Assembly (NCBI RefSeq): GCF_000711875.1
Contig: NZ_JONM01000002.1
Location: forward strand, 376,769 to 440,768
Length of the DNA stretch: 64,000 bases
Direction of reading: 5' to 3'
DNA from: Andreprevotia chitinilytica DSM 18519
Lineage (GTDB): Bacteria > Pseudomonadota > Gammaproteobacteria > Burkholderiales > Chitinibacteraceae
Position 1 is the stretch's first letter. Every line of letters begins with the position of its first letter. Shown here piece after piece: positions 41,169 to 50,295 of this stretch. The position numbers were made by a program, and so were the translations under genes. The notes under the pieces were generated by a model, which was not told where the DNA came from, ran no database searches, and worked only from the letters and a program-made list of their open reading frames with translations.

Positions 41169-41651
41169 ATGATGAAGATCCCGCTGACCGCTGTCGGTGC
41201 GGAAAAACTGAAGGCCGAGCTGCAACGCTTGAAAAGCGTTGACCGCCCGGCCGTGATTGCCGCGATCGCCGAAGCGCGCTCGCATGGCGATCTGTCGGAA
41301 AACGCCGAGTATGACGCCGCCAAGGAAAAGCAAGGCTTTGTCGAAGGCCGCATCGCCGATCTCGAAGGCAAGCTTTCCAACGCCCAGATCATTGATCCGA
41401 AGGATCTCGAGTCCACTGCCGAAGGCCGCATCGTGTTTGGCGCGACCATCGATCTGGAAGACCTCGAAGCGGGTAGCCAGGTGACCTATCAGATCGTCGG
41501 CGACGATGAAGCCAACCTCAAGGATGGCAAGATTTCGGTATCGAGCCCGATTGCCCGTGCCTTGATCGGCAAGTACGCCGGTGAAGTGGCCGAGGTACAA
41601 GCCCCTGGTGGCGTGCGCGAGTACGAAGTGCTCGACGTGAAATACCTCTGA
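41169..41651 (+). CDS. greA: Transcription elongation factor GreA
   Basis: A 160-residue factor that rescues backtracked RNA polymerase by stimulating transcript cleavage. N-terminal coiled coil with the acidic tip [15 protein letters not shown], which carries the Asp/Glu that activate the polymerase; C-terminal FKBP-like domain with [27 protein letters not shown]. Two adjacent ATGs (41169, 41172) are possible, with GGAGA just upstream; I list the first. The next gene begins 31 bases on, so the two may be co-transcribed. carB-greA is a common arrangement in betaproteobacteria. Confidence 0.95.
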   Translation: MMKIPLTAVGAEKLKAELQRLKSVDRPAVIAAIAEARSHGDLSENAEYDAAKEKQGFVEGRIADLEGKLSNAQIIDPKDLESTAEGRIVFGATIDLEDLEAGSQVTYQIVGDDEANLKDGKISVSSPIARALIGKYAGEVAEVQAPGGVREYEVLDVKYL

Positions 41652-41682
41652 TCAACGCAGACCAGATTACGGAAACCGATAG

Positions 41683-42120
41683 ATGGGCGTGGGATTCAAA
41701 AACATCCTGACTGCGCTGTGGATCGGCGGCATGTGGATCATCGGCTTGCTGGTCGCGCCAGTGCTGTTCAAGTCGCTGGATAACGGCGCGGCGGGCATGG
41801 TGGTGGGCAAGCTGTTTCACGCCATCGGTTGGGTCGGCATCGTCGCCGGGGTTTATCTGTTTGTGTACTGGCTCTATGTCGATGGCCTGCGCGCTTTTCA
41901 GGGTGCGAAGCTCTGGCTGCTGATCGGGATGCTGACGTGTACGCTGATCAATCAGTTTGCCGTGTTCCCGATCATTTCCGGCATCAAGCCCGGTATCTCG
42001 AATGCAGCGACTGGATTATTTGGCGGTGGACTGGAGCAATGGCGCACGATTTCGGCACTGATTTATCTGGTGCAGAGCGTAATGGCCGTGATCTATATCT
42101 GGCGTGGTGAAGGCAAGTAG
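41683..42120 (+). CDS. DUF4149-family membrane protein
   Basis: A 145-residue protein with four hydrophobic segments: LTALWIGGMWIIGLLVAPVLF, IGWVGIVAGVYLFVYWL, LWLLIGMLTCTLINQFAVFP and a C-terminal ISALIYLVQSVMAVIYI. It fits the DUF4149 family common next to greA and yhbY in betaproteobacteria. Function unknown. It ends at a terminator shared with the convergent yhbY. Confidence 0.82.
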   Translation: MGVGFKNILTALWIGGMWIIGLLVAPVLFKSLDNGAAGMVVGKLFHAIGWVGIVAGVYLFVYWLYVDGLRAFQGAKLWLLIGMLTCTLINQFAVFPIISGIKPGISNAATGLFGGGLEQWRTISALIYLVQSVMAVIYIWRGEGK

Positions 42121-42157
42121 CTGTGTAAGCAGGCCGTTCAAAATGAGCGGCCAAACA

Positions 42158-42181
42158 AAAGGGGCGATGAATCGCCCCTTT
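42158..42181. terminator. Bidirectional terminator between DUF4149 gene and yhbY
   Basis: AAAGGGGCGAT-GA-ATCGCCCCTTT; 11-bp stem, tight loop, A- and T-runs on both sides. Confidence 0.82.
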
Positions 42182-42214
42182 GTGCTTCGCTCGGTTTGAT
42201 GGACTGAGCGGTGT

Positions 42215-42535
42215 TTATGCAGCCTTGGGCTTCTTGGCCTTCGGCAATACGATCTTTGGTTTGTCGCCATTGGTGGCGCGGTAGATCAGCAGCAGTTTGC
42301 CGATGTGTTGTACCGGCAGGGCGCCCAGTTCCGAGCAGATTTTTTGCAGGTATTCCTCGCGCAGGGCTCGGTCGTCGCCCAATACGCGAATCTTGATCAG
42401 TTCGTGCGCGTCCAGATTAACCGCGATTTCACGGATCACCGCGTCAGTCAGGCCGTTGTTGCCGATCATCACCACCGGATTCAGGTGATGTGCCAAGCTT
42501 TTCAGGTGGCGGCGCTGGTCTGGCGTGAGTTCCAT
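42215..42535 (-). CDS. yhbY: Ribosome-assembly RNA-binding protein YhbY (CRM domain)
   Basis: A 106-residue CRM-domain protein that associates with pre-50S particles. The motif [23 protein letters not shown] opens with the family's helix and the GxxG-type loop; the C-terminus is lysine-rich ([15 protein letters not shown]), which helps RNA binding. It diverges from rlmE, another 50S maturation factor, across 34 bases, an arrangement typical of proteobacteria. Confidence 0.93.
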   Translation of the reverse strand: MELTPDQRRHLKSLAHHLNPVVMIGNNGLTDAVIREIAVNLDAHELIKIRVLGDDRALREEYLQKICSELGALPVQHIGKLLLIYRATNGDKPKIVLPKAKKPKAA

Positions 42536-42569
42536 TTTTCAAAATCCCTTGAATAAACAGGCATTTTAC

Positions 42570-43190
42570 ATGGCCCGTACGAAGAGCAGCAACGCATGGC
42601 TGCAGGAACATGTGAACGATCACTATGTTCACCAGGCGCAAAAAGATGGTTTTCGCGCTCGCGCTGCGTACAAATTGCTCGAAATCAACGAAAAAGACCG
42701 GCTGATCAAGCCCGGCATGTGGGTCGCCGATCTGGGCGCTGCGCCGGGCAGTTGGTCGCAGGTCGCGGCGCAGATCGTTGGTGGCAGCGGACGTGTGTTT
42801 GCGCTCGATATCCTCGAAATGCCGTTTATTCCCGGAGTCGACTTCATTCAAGGCGATTTTCGCGAAGACGAAGTGCTCGCCCAATACACGAGTTTGCTGA
42901 ATGGTCGAAAAGTAGACCTTGTGATTTGCGATATGGCCCCCAACATCAGCGGTAATGCCGTGACTGATCAGGCCCGCAGTTTCTATTTGTGTGAGTTGGC
43001 GCTTGAATTTGCCCGCGAACATTTGAAACCGGGCGGGGATTTTCTGGTCAAGGTGTTTCAGGGTTCCGGTTATAACGAATATATGGCCGCGATGCGCGAG
43101 AACTTCACCCAGGTTCTTTCCCGCAAGCCCAAGGCATCGCGAGACCGCAGTACCGAAATGTACTTATTGGGTAAGCATAAGAAGTCTTGA
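42570..43190 (+). CDS. rlmE: 23S rRNA 2'-O-methyltransferase RlmE (FtsJ/RrmJ)
   Basis: A 206-residue SAM-dependent enzyme that methylates U2552 in the 23S A-loop late in 50S assembly. The SAM site is [16 protein letters not shown]; the K-D-K-E catalytic set fits [24 protein letters not shown] and the final STEMYLLG. The start is ATG 42570, where homologous proteins begin; codons upstream overlap yhbY. ftsH follows after 62 bases, as in E. coli. Confidence 0.95.
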   Translation: MARTKSSNAWLQEHVNDHYVHQAQKDGFRARAAYKLLEINEKDRLIKPGMWVADLGAAPGSWSQVAAQIVGGSGRVFALDILEMPFIPGVDFIQGDFREDEVLAQYTSLLNGRKVDLVICDMAPNISGNAVTDQARSFYLCELALEFAREHLKPGGDFLVKVFQGSGYNEYMAAMRENFTQVLSRKPKASRDRSTEMYLLGKHKKS

Positions 43191-43252
43191 GCGGAGTAAA
43201 ATCTTCCGCACGTTTGTGTCCGTGCGCAGCAATGCGCCGCAAGGAGTAGGCC

Positions 43253-45166
43253 GTGAACAATCTCGGCAAGAATATCGCGATTTGGCTCATCATCGGTCTG
43301 GTGCTGATGACGGTTTTCCGCCAGTTCAGTCAACCCACCGAAACCACTAACCGCGTCGCCTATTCGCAATTCATGGCCGATGTGGAAGCGGACAAGATCG
43401 CGTCCATCGAGATGGAAGGCAATCTGTTCTCCGGCCAGATGATTCGCGGCAAGCGGACCGACAAGAGCGAATTCACCACGCTCGCGCCGTTCGACTTCCG
43501 CATGGTCGATACGCTGATCAAGCACAACGTCAATTTCACGGTCAAACCGCCGGAATCGCCGTCGTACCTCAAGGAAATCCTGATCAGCTGGTTCCCGATG
43601 CTGCTCCTGATCGGCGTATGGATTTTCTTCATGCGGCAGATGCAAGGCGGTGGCAAGGGCGGGGCATTCTCGTTCGGCAAATCGCGCGCCAAGATGCTGG
43701 ATGACAGCAACAACGTGGTCACCTTCGCCGACGTCGCAGGTTGTGACGAAGCCAAGGATGAAGTCACCGAGATCGTCGATTACCTGCGTGACCCCTCCAA
43801 ATACCAGAGCCTGGGTGGCCGCATGCCACGCGGCATCTTGATGGTCGGCTCGCCGGGTACTGGTAAGACGCTGCTGGCTAAGGCCATTGCCGGCGAAGCC
43901 AAAGTACCGTTCTTCTCGATCTCCGGTTCCGATTTTGTGGAAATGTTCGTCGGCGTTGGCGCTGCGCGTGTTCGCGATATGTTCGAGAACGCCAAGAAGA
44001 ACGCGCCATGCATCATCTTCATCGATGAAATCGACGCAGTCGGCCGTCAACGTGGCGCCGGTCTTGGTGGTGGTAACGACGAGCGCGAACAGACTCTCAA
44101 CCAGATGCTGGTCGAGATGGATGGCTTCGAAGGCAATTCGGGCATCATCGTCATTGCCGCGACCAACCGTCCGGACGTACTCGACCCAGCGTTGCTGCGC
44201 CCGGGCCGTTTCGACCGCCAAGTGGTCGTACCGCTGCCGGATATCCGTGGCCGTGAGCAGATTCTTGGTGTGCACATGAAGAAAGTGCCGATTGCCAATG
44301 ATGTGGAGCCGGCAATTCTTGCGCGCGGCACGCCTGGCATGTCTGGCGCCGATCTCGCCAACCTCGTGAACGAAGCTGCGTTGTTCGCTGCCCGCCGCAA
44401 CAAGCGTCTGGTCGACATGGATGACTTCGAGTCGGCGAAAGACAAGATTTACATGGGCCCGGAACGCCGGAGCATGGTCATGACCGAAGATGAGCGCAGA
44501 GCCACGGCTTATCACGAGTCGGGTCACGCAGTCGTCGCCGAGTTGCTCAAGGGTACTGACCCGGTTCACAAGGTCACCATCATGCCGCGCGGTCGTGCGC
44601 TGGGCCTGACTTGGCAATTGCCGGAACGCGACAAGATTTCGCTCTACAAGGATCAGATGCTGAACAACATCGCCATCATGTTTGGCGGTCGTGTAGCGGA
44701 AGACTTGTTCGTCAATCGCATTTCCACTGGCGCATCGAACGACTTCGAACGTGCAACCAGCATGGCGCGCGATATGGTCACGCGTTATGGCATGAGCGAG
44801 AAGCTTGGCCCGATGGTTTACGGCGAGAACGAAGGCGAGGTCTTCCTTGGTCGCTCGGTCACCACACACAAGAATTTGTCCGAAGCGACCATGCAGCAGG
44901 TTGATGCCGAAATCCGCCGCATTCTCGACGAGCAGTACGCAGTTGCCGTGAAGTTGCTCGAAGAGAACCGCAGCAAGGTTGAGGTGATGACGGCTGCGCT
45001 GATGGAGTGGGAAACCGTCGATCGTGAGCAAGTGCTGGATATCATGGAAGGCCGTGAACCACGTCCGCCCAAGTATCCGCCGGCACCGAAGGCGCCGACT
45101 GCTTCCGGCGACAAGTCGAGCGGCGATGCCATCACCCCGACGACGAAGCCGGCTACCGAAGGCTGA
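43253..45166 (+). CDS. ftsH: ATP-dependent zinc metalloprotease FtsH
   Basis: A 637-residue hexameric inner-membrane AAA+ protease that degrades misassembled membrane proteins and regulators such as LpxC. Two transmembrane segments (residues of about 8-24 and 111-127) flank a periplasmic domain. Walker A is GSPGTGKT at 199-206, Walker B is CIIFIDEID, the SRH contains [20 protein letters not shown], and the zinc motif is HESGH at 421-425. The start is GTG 43253 with AAGGAG (43241-43246). It is followed by a UUCG-loop terminator and then folP. Confidence 0.97.
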   Translation: MNNLGKNIAIWLIIGLVLMTVFRQFSQPTETTNRVAYSQFMADVEADKIASIEMEGNLFSGQMIRGKRTDKSEFTTLAPFDFRMVDTLIKHNVNFTVKPPESPSYLKEILISWFPMLLLIGVWIFFMRQMQGGGKGGAFSFGKSRAKMLDDSNNVVTFADVAGCDEAKDEVTEIVDYLRDPSKYQSLGGRMPRGILMVGSPGTGKTLLAKAIAGEAKVPFFSISGSDFVEMFVGVGAARVRDMFENAKKNAPCIIFIDEIDAVGRQRGAGLGGGNDEREQTLNQMLVEMDGFEGNSGIIVIAATNRPDVLDPALLRPGRFDRQVVVPLPDIRGREQILGVHMKKVPIANDVEPAILARGTPGMSGADLANLVNEAALFAARRNKRLVDMDDFESAKDKIYMGPERRSMVMTEDERRATAYHESGHAVVAELLKGTDPVHKVTIMPRGRALGLTWQLPERDKISLYKDQMLNNIAIMFGGRVAEDLFVNRISTGASNDFERATSMARDMVTRYGMSEKLGPMVYGENEGEVFLGRSVTTHKNLSEATMQQVDAEIRRILDEQYAVAVKLLEENRSKVEVMTAALMEWETVDREQVLDIMEGREPRPPKYPPAPKAPTASGDKSSGDAITPTTKPATEG

Positions 45167-45183
45167 TCGTTTCATCTGTCCCC

Positions 45184-45207
45184 AAAGGCGGCTTCGGCCG
45201 CCTTTTT
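45184..45207 (+). terminator. Intrinsic terminator between ftsH and folP
   Basis: AAAGGCGGC-TTCG-GCCGCCTTTTT. It ends only 16 bases before the folP ATG, so folP expression requires read-through or an internal ftsH promoter. Confidence 0.8.
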
Positions 45208-45223
45208 CTCGCCCGGAGTTCTC

Positions 45224-46048
45224 ATGCCGATCTTGCAATGTGGCCGCTTTCAGCTCGCGCTTGAGCGTCCGCTCGTGATGGGTATTGTCAATGTCACGCC
45301 CGATTCATTCTCCGATGGCGGGCGTTATGACTCGACCGAGCGTGCGATTGAACACGCCAGACAGCTGGTTGCCGACGGGGCTGATCTGCTCGATATTGGT
45401 GGCGAGTCCACCCGCCCTGGCGCGGCCTATGTGCCGGAAGACGAAGAAATCCGCCGCGTGATTCCCGTGTTGCATGCGTTGCATACCTTGCAGGTGCCGC
45501 TGTCGATCGATACCCGCAAACCTGCCGTGATGCGCGCTGCACTGGATGCGGGCGTTGATCTCGTCAACGATATTGCCGCGCTGGAAGGCGAGGGCGCACT
45601 CAAATTGCTGGCCGGATACGATGCCGCCGTCTGCCTGATGCATATGCAAGGGCAGCCGCAAACGATGCAGGCCGATCCGCATTACGACGATGTGGTGACT
45701 GAGGTCGGAGCCTATCTTGCTGCCCGGCGCGACGCAGCCCTTGCGGCAGGCATTTCGCGTGATCGCATCGTGCTCGATCCGGGCTTTGGCTTCGGCAAGA
45801 ATCTCGCGCACAATGCCGCGCTGTTCAAGGCTTTGCCGCAAATGATCCGTGATCTGGAATGCCCGCAGCTGATCGGGGTTTCCAGAAAGCGCATGCTGGG
45901 CGACATCACGGGCCGGCCGGTCGACGAACGCCTCTCCGCCAGCATTGCCGCGGCCATGCTGGCGGCGCAGGCGGGGGCCGCGATTGTCCGTGTACATGAT
46001 GTAAAGGAAACCGTGGATGCCTTTAAGGTGTTAAGCGCCTTACAATAG
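45224..46048 (+). CDS. folP: Dihydropteroate synthase
   Basis: Condenses dihydropterin pyrophosphate with p-aminobenzoate in folate synthesis; the sulfonamide target. 274 residues with the two family signatures [15 protein letters not shown] and [13 protein letters not shown], plus the later [10 protein letters not shown] loop. The start is ATG 45224, just after the terminator. glmM follows at 71 bases; ftsH-folP-glmM is a conserved proteobacterial order. Confidence 0.97.
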   Translation: MPILQCGRFQLALERPLVMGIVNVTPDSFSDGGRYDSTERAIEHARQLVADGADLLDIGGESTRPGAAYVPEDEEIRRVIPVLHALHTLQVPLSIDTRKPAVMRAALDAGVDLVNDIAALEGEGALKLLAGYDAAVCLMHMQGQPQTMQADPHYDDVVTEVGAYLAARRDAALAAGISRDRIVLDPGFGFGKNLAHNAALFKALPQMIRDLECPQLIGVSRKRMLGDITGRPVDERLSASIAAAMLAAQAGAAIVRVHDVKETVDAFKVLSALQ

Positions 46049-46119
46049 CCGCAATCGGCTGGTGCCCCATTCATTGGCACGTTCTGCCCCTCATTTTTCC
46101 AAACTTTTCCAAGGCAATC

Positions 46120-47478
46120 ATGACTCGCAAGTACTTCGGCACGGATGGCGTGCGTGGCCTCGTTGGCGAATACCCGATTACTCCCGATTTCGCGATGAAA
46201 CTCGGTTATGCCGCCGGTCGCGTGCTGGCTGCTGCCAAACGCCAGAATGGTGAACATGCCGCCGTGTTGATCGGCAAAGACACTCGCGTTTCTGGCTATC
46301 TGCTCGAAGCTGCGCTGCAGGCGGGTTTCAATGCCGCCGGTGTCGATGTCCATCTCACCGGCCCGCTGCCTACGCCGGGCGTGGCGTATCTGACCCGTGC
46401 GCTGCGCCTGTCTGCCGGGGTGGTGATCTCCGCATCGCACAACCCGTACTACGACAACGGCATCAAATTCTTCGGTGCCGGTGGCAAGAAGCTGCCGGAC
46501 GACGTCGAGCTGGCGATCGAAGCCGCCATCGACGAAGCCCAGCCTTGTGTCGGTTCCAAGCAGCTCGGCAAAGCTTGGCGTATCAACGATGCCCCCGGCC
46601 GTTACATCGAATTCTGCAAATCCACTTTCCCGAATGATTTCGACCTGCGAGGCCTCAAGCTGGTGATCGATTGCGCGCATGGTGCAACCTATCAAGTGGC
46701 CCCACACGTGTTTCATGAGCTGGGGGCCGAGGTCATCACCATTGGCGACAAGCCGAACGGCTTCAACATCAACGAAGAGGTCGGCGCGACTCATGTCGAG
46801 ACGATCCGCAAGGCCGTGCTGGCCGAAGGCGCGGACTACGGCATCGCGCTGGATGGCGATGGCGACCGTCTGATCATGGTCGATAGCGACGGCAGCGTGA
46901 TCGATGGCGACATGCTGCTTTACGTGGTTGCCTGCTTCCGTGCCGAGCGCGGCACCTTGGGCGGTGGTGTCGTCGGTACGCTGATGACCAATCTTGGGGT
47001 CGAGAACGGCCTGAAAGCACGTGGTATCGACTTCCTGCGCGCCAAAGTCGGCGACCGCTATGTATTGGAAAAGCTGATCGACAACGGCTGGCTGCTGGGC
47101 GGTGAGGGCTCTGGCCACTTGCTGTGCCTGGATCGGCATTCGACTGGCGATGGCATCATTTCCGCACTGCAAGTGCTGGAAGCGGTGATCGAGCAGGGCA
47201 AGTCGCTCACTGGTTTGTGTGAGGATCTGGCGCTGTCTACGCAAGTGCTCAAGAACGTGCGCATCAGCAAGGGGTTCGACTGCAACGGTTCGCCGACCAT
47301 TAAAGCCAAGGTGACTGAGGCGGAGAAAGCCATGGGCAGCAACGGCCGCGTGTTGTTGCGCCCGTCCGGCACCGAGCCGGTCGTGCGAGTGATGGTCGAG
47401 CATGTCGATGCCAACATTGCCAGCGAATGGGCGGCGGCGATTGCTCAGGTGGTTACTGCTGAGGCGGCCACTGAATAA
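46120..47478 (+). CDS. glmM: Phosphoglucosamine mutase
   Basis: Interconverts glucosamine-6-phosphate and glucosamine-1-phosphate on the way to UDP-GlcNAc for peptidoglycan and LPS. 452 residues. The phosphoserine is Ser106 in [20 protein letters not shown], the metal loop is DGDGDR and the phosphate-binding motif [14 protein letters not shown] is intact. In a chitin degrader this enzyme also connects amino sugars to cell-wall synthesis, although that context is inferred. Confidence 0.97.
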   Translation: MTRKYFGTDGVRGLVGEYPITPDFAMKLGYAAGRVLAAAKRQNGEHAAVLIGKDTRVSGYLLEAALQAGFNAAGVDVHLTGPLPTPGVAYLTRALRLSAGVVISASHNPYYDNGIKFFGAGGKKLPDDVELAIEAAIDEAQPCVGSKQLGKAWRINDAPGRYIEFCKSTFPNDFDLRGLKLVIDCAHGATYQVAPHVFHELGAEVITIGDKPNGFNINEEVGATHVETIRKAVLAEGADYGIALDGDGDRLIMVDSDGSVIDGDMLLYVVACFRAERGTLGGGVVGTLMTNLGVENGLKARGIDFLRAKVGDRYVLEKLIDNGWLLGGEGSGHLLCLDRHSTGDGIISALQVLEAVIEQGKSLTGLCEDLALSTQVLKNVRISKGFDCNGSPTIKAKVTEAEKAMGSNGRVLLRPSGTEPVVRVMVEHVDANIASEWAAAIAQVVTAEAATE

Positions 47479-47497
47479 GCTAAGTCGCACGCATATG

Positions 47498-47529
47498 AAA
47501 AAGCCCGCGTTTTCAGACGCGGGCTTTTT
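47498..47529 (+). terminator. Intrinsic terminator after glmM
   Basis: AAAAAGCCCGCGT-TTTCAG-ACGCGGGCTTTTT, 13 bp, at the junction with the convergent arsenic operon. Confidence 0.88.
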
Positions 47530-47551
47530 TACGGCCAAGAACCACTGTCTC

Positions 47552-48226
47552 TCAGACAGTTTCCGGCTTGGGGAACAACAGCTTCGCTGTCCACCATGCC
47601 GCCAGTGCACCCGCCAATTGCGCCAGCACAAAAGGAGCGACGTTCTGTGGTGCGATGCCGGCGAAGGTGTTCGACAGACTGCGCGCCAGCGTCACCGCCG
47701 GGTTGGCGAACGAGGTCGAAGCGGTAAACCAGTAAGCCGCGACAATATAAGCCGCGACCAGCTGAGCGACTTTCTCTGGCACAAAACGCACGCCGCCAAA
47801 GATCGTCAGCACCAGCCCGAAGGTGGCGACAAACTCAGACAAGTCCTGAGCCGGCCCGGCACGCAGCTTGGTCGATAGTTGCCAGATCGGCTCGCCGAAC
47901 ATGGCGTGGGCCAGCCACACCCCCGCAATCGCACCGATTACCTGCGCGACGATATAAGCGAAGAACGAGGCATTGCCGAGCTTGCCCGCCAGCCGCATCA
48001 CCAGCGATACCGCCGGATTGAAGTGCGCGCCGGAAACCGGCCCGAAGATCTGGATCAGCACGATCAAGCCGCCACCGGTAGCCAGTGCGTTGGCGAGCAA
48101 TGCCACCGCCACGTTCCCGTTGGCCAGCCGCTCCGCCATGATGCCGGAGCCGACCACGATGGCGAGCAGCAGCAGTGTGCCAAGCGCCTCGGCAAGCAGC
48201 TGCCGAACAATAAGACGCGGCGGCAT
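47552..48226 (-). CDS. aqpS: Aquaglyceroporin in an arsenic operon (AqpS type)
   Basis: A 224-residue six-helix MIP-family channel with both NPA boxes: HFNPAVSLVM and FANPAVTLAR. Its start overlaps the arsC stop by one base (TGATG), so it is translated from the ars mRNA. No ArsB or Acr3 pump is present. In Sinorhizobium meliloti an aquaglyceroporin in an equivalent position lets arsenite formed by ArsC leave down its gradient; the same function is inferred here. The end is close to the glmM terminator. Confidence 0.87.
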   Translation of the reverse strand: MPPRLIVRQLLAEALGTLLLLAIVVGSGIMAERLANGNVAVALLANALATGGGLIVLIQIFGPVSGAHFNPAVSLVMRLAGKLGNASFFAYIVAQVIGAIAGVWLAHAMFGEPIWQLSTKLRAGPAQDLSEFVATFGLVLTIFGGVRFVPEKVAQLVAAYIVAAYWFTASTSFANPAVTLARSLSNTFAGIAPQNVAPFVLAQLAGALAAWWTAKLLFPKPETV

Positions 48227-48711
48227 CAGTCGACCTTGCTCTCGCCAATGGCTCGGATGCTGGTCAGATGTTCGATCTTGTCGTCCGGCAGGCTTACCAA
48301 CAGTTCCACGCGCCGCTTGATCTGCAAGAAAATTTTGCCGAACGAGGCACGCTTTTCTTCATCAGTGTTGCCATGCGGGTCTTCGTAGCCCCAATGCGCG
48401 GTGATTGGATGGCCTGGCCAGATCGGGCAGGTTTCGCCCTTGGCGTTGTCACATACGGTAATCACCAGATCCATCTTGGGCGCATCTGGCGTTTCGAACT
48501 CGTCCCAGGATTTTGAATACAGCTTGCTGGTGTCATAGCCGATCTTGTCGAGCAACTCGATGGCGAATGGATTGACGCGACCACTAGGGTGGCTGCCGGC
48601 GCTATAGGCATGAAAGCGCTCGTTGCCGAGCACATTCAGCAGGCCTTCGGACATCACGCTCCGGGCGGAATTGGCGGTGCAGAGGAAAAGAACGTTGTAG
48701 GTTTTGCTCAT
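48226..48711 (-). CDS. arsC: Arsenate reductase, LMW-phosphatase/thioredoxin type
   Basis: A 161-residue enzyme reducing arsenate to arsenite. The phosphatase P-loop is Cys11-X5-Arg17 in FLCTANSARS, and the further redox pair Cys87/Cys95 lies in VCDNAKGETCP. The C-terminal half HWGYEDPHG is conserved in this family, which uses thioredoxin (or mycothiol in actinobacteria). It lies between arsR and the channel gene, each within a few bases, as an operon. Confidence 0.93.
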   Translation of the reverse strand: MSKTYNVLFLCTANSARSVMSEGLLNVLGNERFHAYSAGSHPSGRVNPFAIELLDKIGYDTSKLYSKSWDEFETPDAPKMDLVITVCDNAKGETCPIWPGHPITAHWGYEDPHGNTDEEKRASFGKIFLQIKRRVELLVSLPDDKIEHLTSIRAIGESKVD

Positions 48712-48735
48712 CGTGGATTCCTGAAGGGATTAGGT

Positions 48736-49062
48736 TCAGCAGCAAGTATCACTGCCGATTTTTACGGGCATGCATGGCTCACCACCGCAGCAGTTCTCGG
48801 TCAGGAAATCGATCAGCGCATTCATCGTGTCGTAGCGGGCGGCGTAGTAGATGTAGCGGCTTTCCTTGCGATCCACGATCAGCCCGGCGCGGGTCAGTTC
48901 CTTCAGGTGGAAGGAGAGCGTGGCCGGTGCAAGTTCGAGCGCCTCGCCGATCTTGCCGGTTTGCATGCCTTCCGGCCCGGCGGTGACCAGCAGGCGGTAA
49001 ACGGCAAGCCTTGTTTCCTGGGCGAGTGCGGCAAGCAAAGTGGTGGCGGTTTTGTTTTCCAT
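48736..49062 (-). CDS. arsR: ArsR/SmtB-family metalloregulator
   Basis: A 108-residue winged-helix repressor, released by arsenite. The DNA-recognition region is LAPATLSFHLKELTRAGLI. There is no ELCVCDL box in the recognition helix; instead Cys residues cluster at the C-terminus (91, 92, 97, 107, 108: TENCCGGEPC, SDTCC), so the arsenite site is probably there. Its ATG is covered by a perfect 24-base palindrome. arsC starts 25 bases downstream. Confidence 0.93.
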   Translation of the reverse strand: MENKTATTLLAALAQETRLAVYRLLVTAGPEGMQTGKIGEALELAPATLSFHLKELTRAGLIVDRKESRYIYYAARYDTMNALIDFLTENCCGGEPCMPVKIGSDTCC

Positions 49063-49084
49063 ATTTCCATAATTATGGAAATAT
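49061..49084. promoter_or_regulatory. ArsR operator palindrome overlapping the arsR start codon
   Basis: A perfect 24-base palindrome centred on CCATAATTATGG, with arms ATATTTCC and GGAAATAT. The two outer bases belong to the arsR ATG (49060-49062). A possible promoter on the minus strand is TTGCCG (49097-49092), 16 bases, TAATTA (49075-49070), which would start transcription at or very near the ATG. Self-repression by ArsR is the obvious reading. Confidence 0.75.
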
Positions 49085-49164
49085 TGTTTTGCGGCAAGAC
49101 AATGGGATAAAAAAATGGCAACTCAATGCGTTGCCGCTGGGTAGCGCAGGGGATGACCGAAGAA

Positions 49165-50202
49165 TTACAGCGCGGGGCTCTGGTATTGCCGATACAGCGT
49201 CTCAATGCCCGCTTCCAGCTCGGGTGTAATGTTCACTTCACTGCTGCCGATGTTCTCCGTCAGTTGCGCTAGCGTGGTCGCGCCGATGATCGTACTGGCG
49301 ACGAACCAGCGGCTACGCACAAAGGCCAGCGCCAGCTGGGTCGGAGTCAGACCATGTTCACGGGCGAGCTTGGCGTAGGCGGCGATGGCCTCATCCACGA
49401 ATGGTTTGCGATAACGCACACCGAACTGCGGGAAGCGCGTCATGCGGCCATCGGCAGCCGGGTTGTCGGCATATTTGGCCGAGAGCAGGCCGAAGGCGAG
49501 GGGGCTGTAAACCAGCAGCGAGACTTGCTCGCGGTGGCAGGCTTCCACCAAGCCGGATTCGAAACTGCGGTTGATCAGGTTGTAGACGTTCTGAATCGTC
49601 TTCACGCGTGGCAGGCCATTCGCATCGGCCGCATGGCCCCATTCGGCCACGCCCCAGGCAGTTTCATTGCTGATGCCGAGGTAGCGCACCTTGCCGGCCG
49701 TCACGAGGCGAGTCAGCGCTTCGAGTTGCTCGTGGATGCTCGGGGTGTCGGGTTTTTCGTCGGCCGGGTTGTATAGGCTCTGGCCGAACATTGGCACTGC
49801 GCGGGCTGGCCAATGCACTTGGTACAAGTCGATGTAGTCGGTTTTCAGGCGGGCCAGGCTGGCATCGCAGGCGGCGACGATCTGCTCCGCGGTGAATTGC
49901 GGGCCGCCGCGTATCCACGCCATGCCGCGATTCGGCCCGGCCACCTTGGTGGCGAGCACCACTTTATCGCGCGCCTGCTTCGCCAGCCACGACCCGACGA
50001 ACTCCTCCGTGCGGCCCTGCGTTTCGCCCTTGCCCGGCACGGGATACATCTCGGCGCTATCAATGAAATTGATGCCGGCTGCGGTGGCGGCATCCAGTTG
50101 CTGGTGGGCGTCGCTTTCGCTGTTCTGTTCGCCGAAGGTCATCGTGCCAAGGCAGATCGACGAGACGGTGAGATCGGTGCCGGGTAAAAGGCGGTGCTGC
50201 AT
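49165..50202 (-). CDS. tas: Aldo/keto reductase, Tas type
   Basis: A 345-residue NADPH-dependent oxidoreductase closely resembling E. coli Tas: CLGTMTFGEQNSESDAHQQL, the catalytic Asp/Tyr in IDSAEMYPVPGKGETQGRTE, Lys in LATKVAGP and His in YQVHWPAR. NADP contacts lie in FVASTIIGATTLAQLTENI. Physiological substrate unknown. ATG 50202 has AGGAG upstream; longer in-frame extensions run into the terminator of the neighbouring gene. The gene is single and reads toward arsR. Confidence 0.92.
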   Translation of the reverse strand: MQHRLLPGTDLTVSSICLGTMTFGEQNSESDAHQQLDAATAAGINFIDSAEMYPVPGKGETQGRTEEFVGSWLAKQARDKVVLATKVAGPNRGMAWIRGGPQFTAEQIVAACDASLARLKTDYIDLYQVHWPARAVPMFGQSLYNPADEKPDTPSIHEQLEALTRLVTAGKVRYLGISNETAWGVAEWGHAADANGLPRVKTIQNVYNLINRSFESGLVEACHREQVSLLVYSPLAFGLLSAKYADNPAADGRMTRFPQFGVRYRKPFVDEAIAAYAKLAREHGLTPTQLALAFVRSRWFVASTIIGATTLAQLTENIGSSEVNITPELEAGIETLYRQYQSPAL

Positions 50203-50223
50203 GAATATTCTCCTGAACCATGC

Positions 50224-50250
50224 AAACGAGCCGGCAACGCCGGCTCGTTT
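50224..50250 (-). terminator. Intrinsic terminator between the TraB-type gene and tas
   Basis: AAACGAGCCGGC-AAC-GCCGGCTCGTTT, a 12-bp perfect stem just upstream of the tas ribosome site. Confidence 0.85.
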
Positions 50251-50295
50251 TACGAATTGGATGGGGCGGGTCATCAATGACCTGCCAACATCCAC

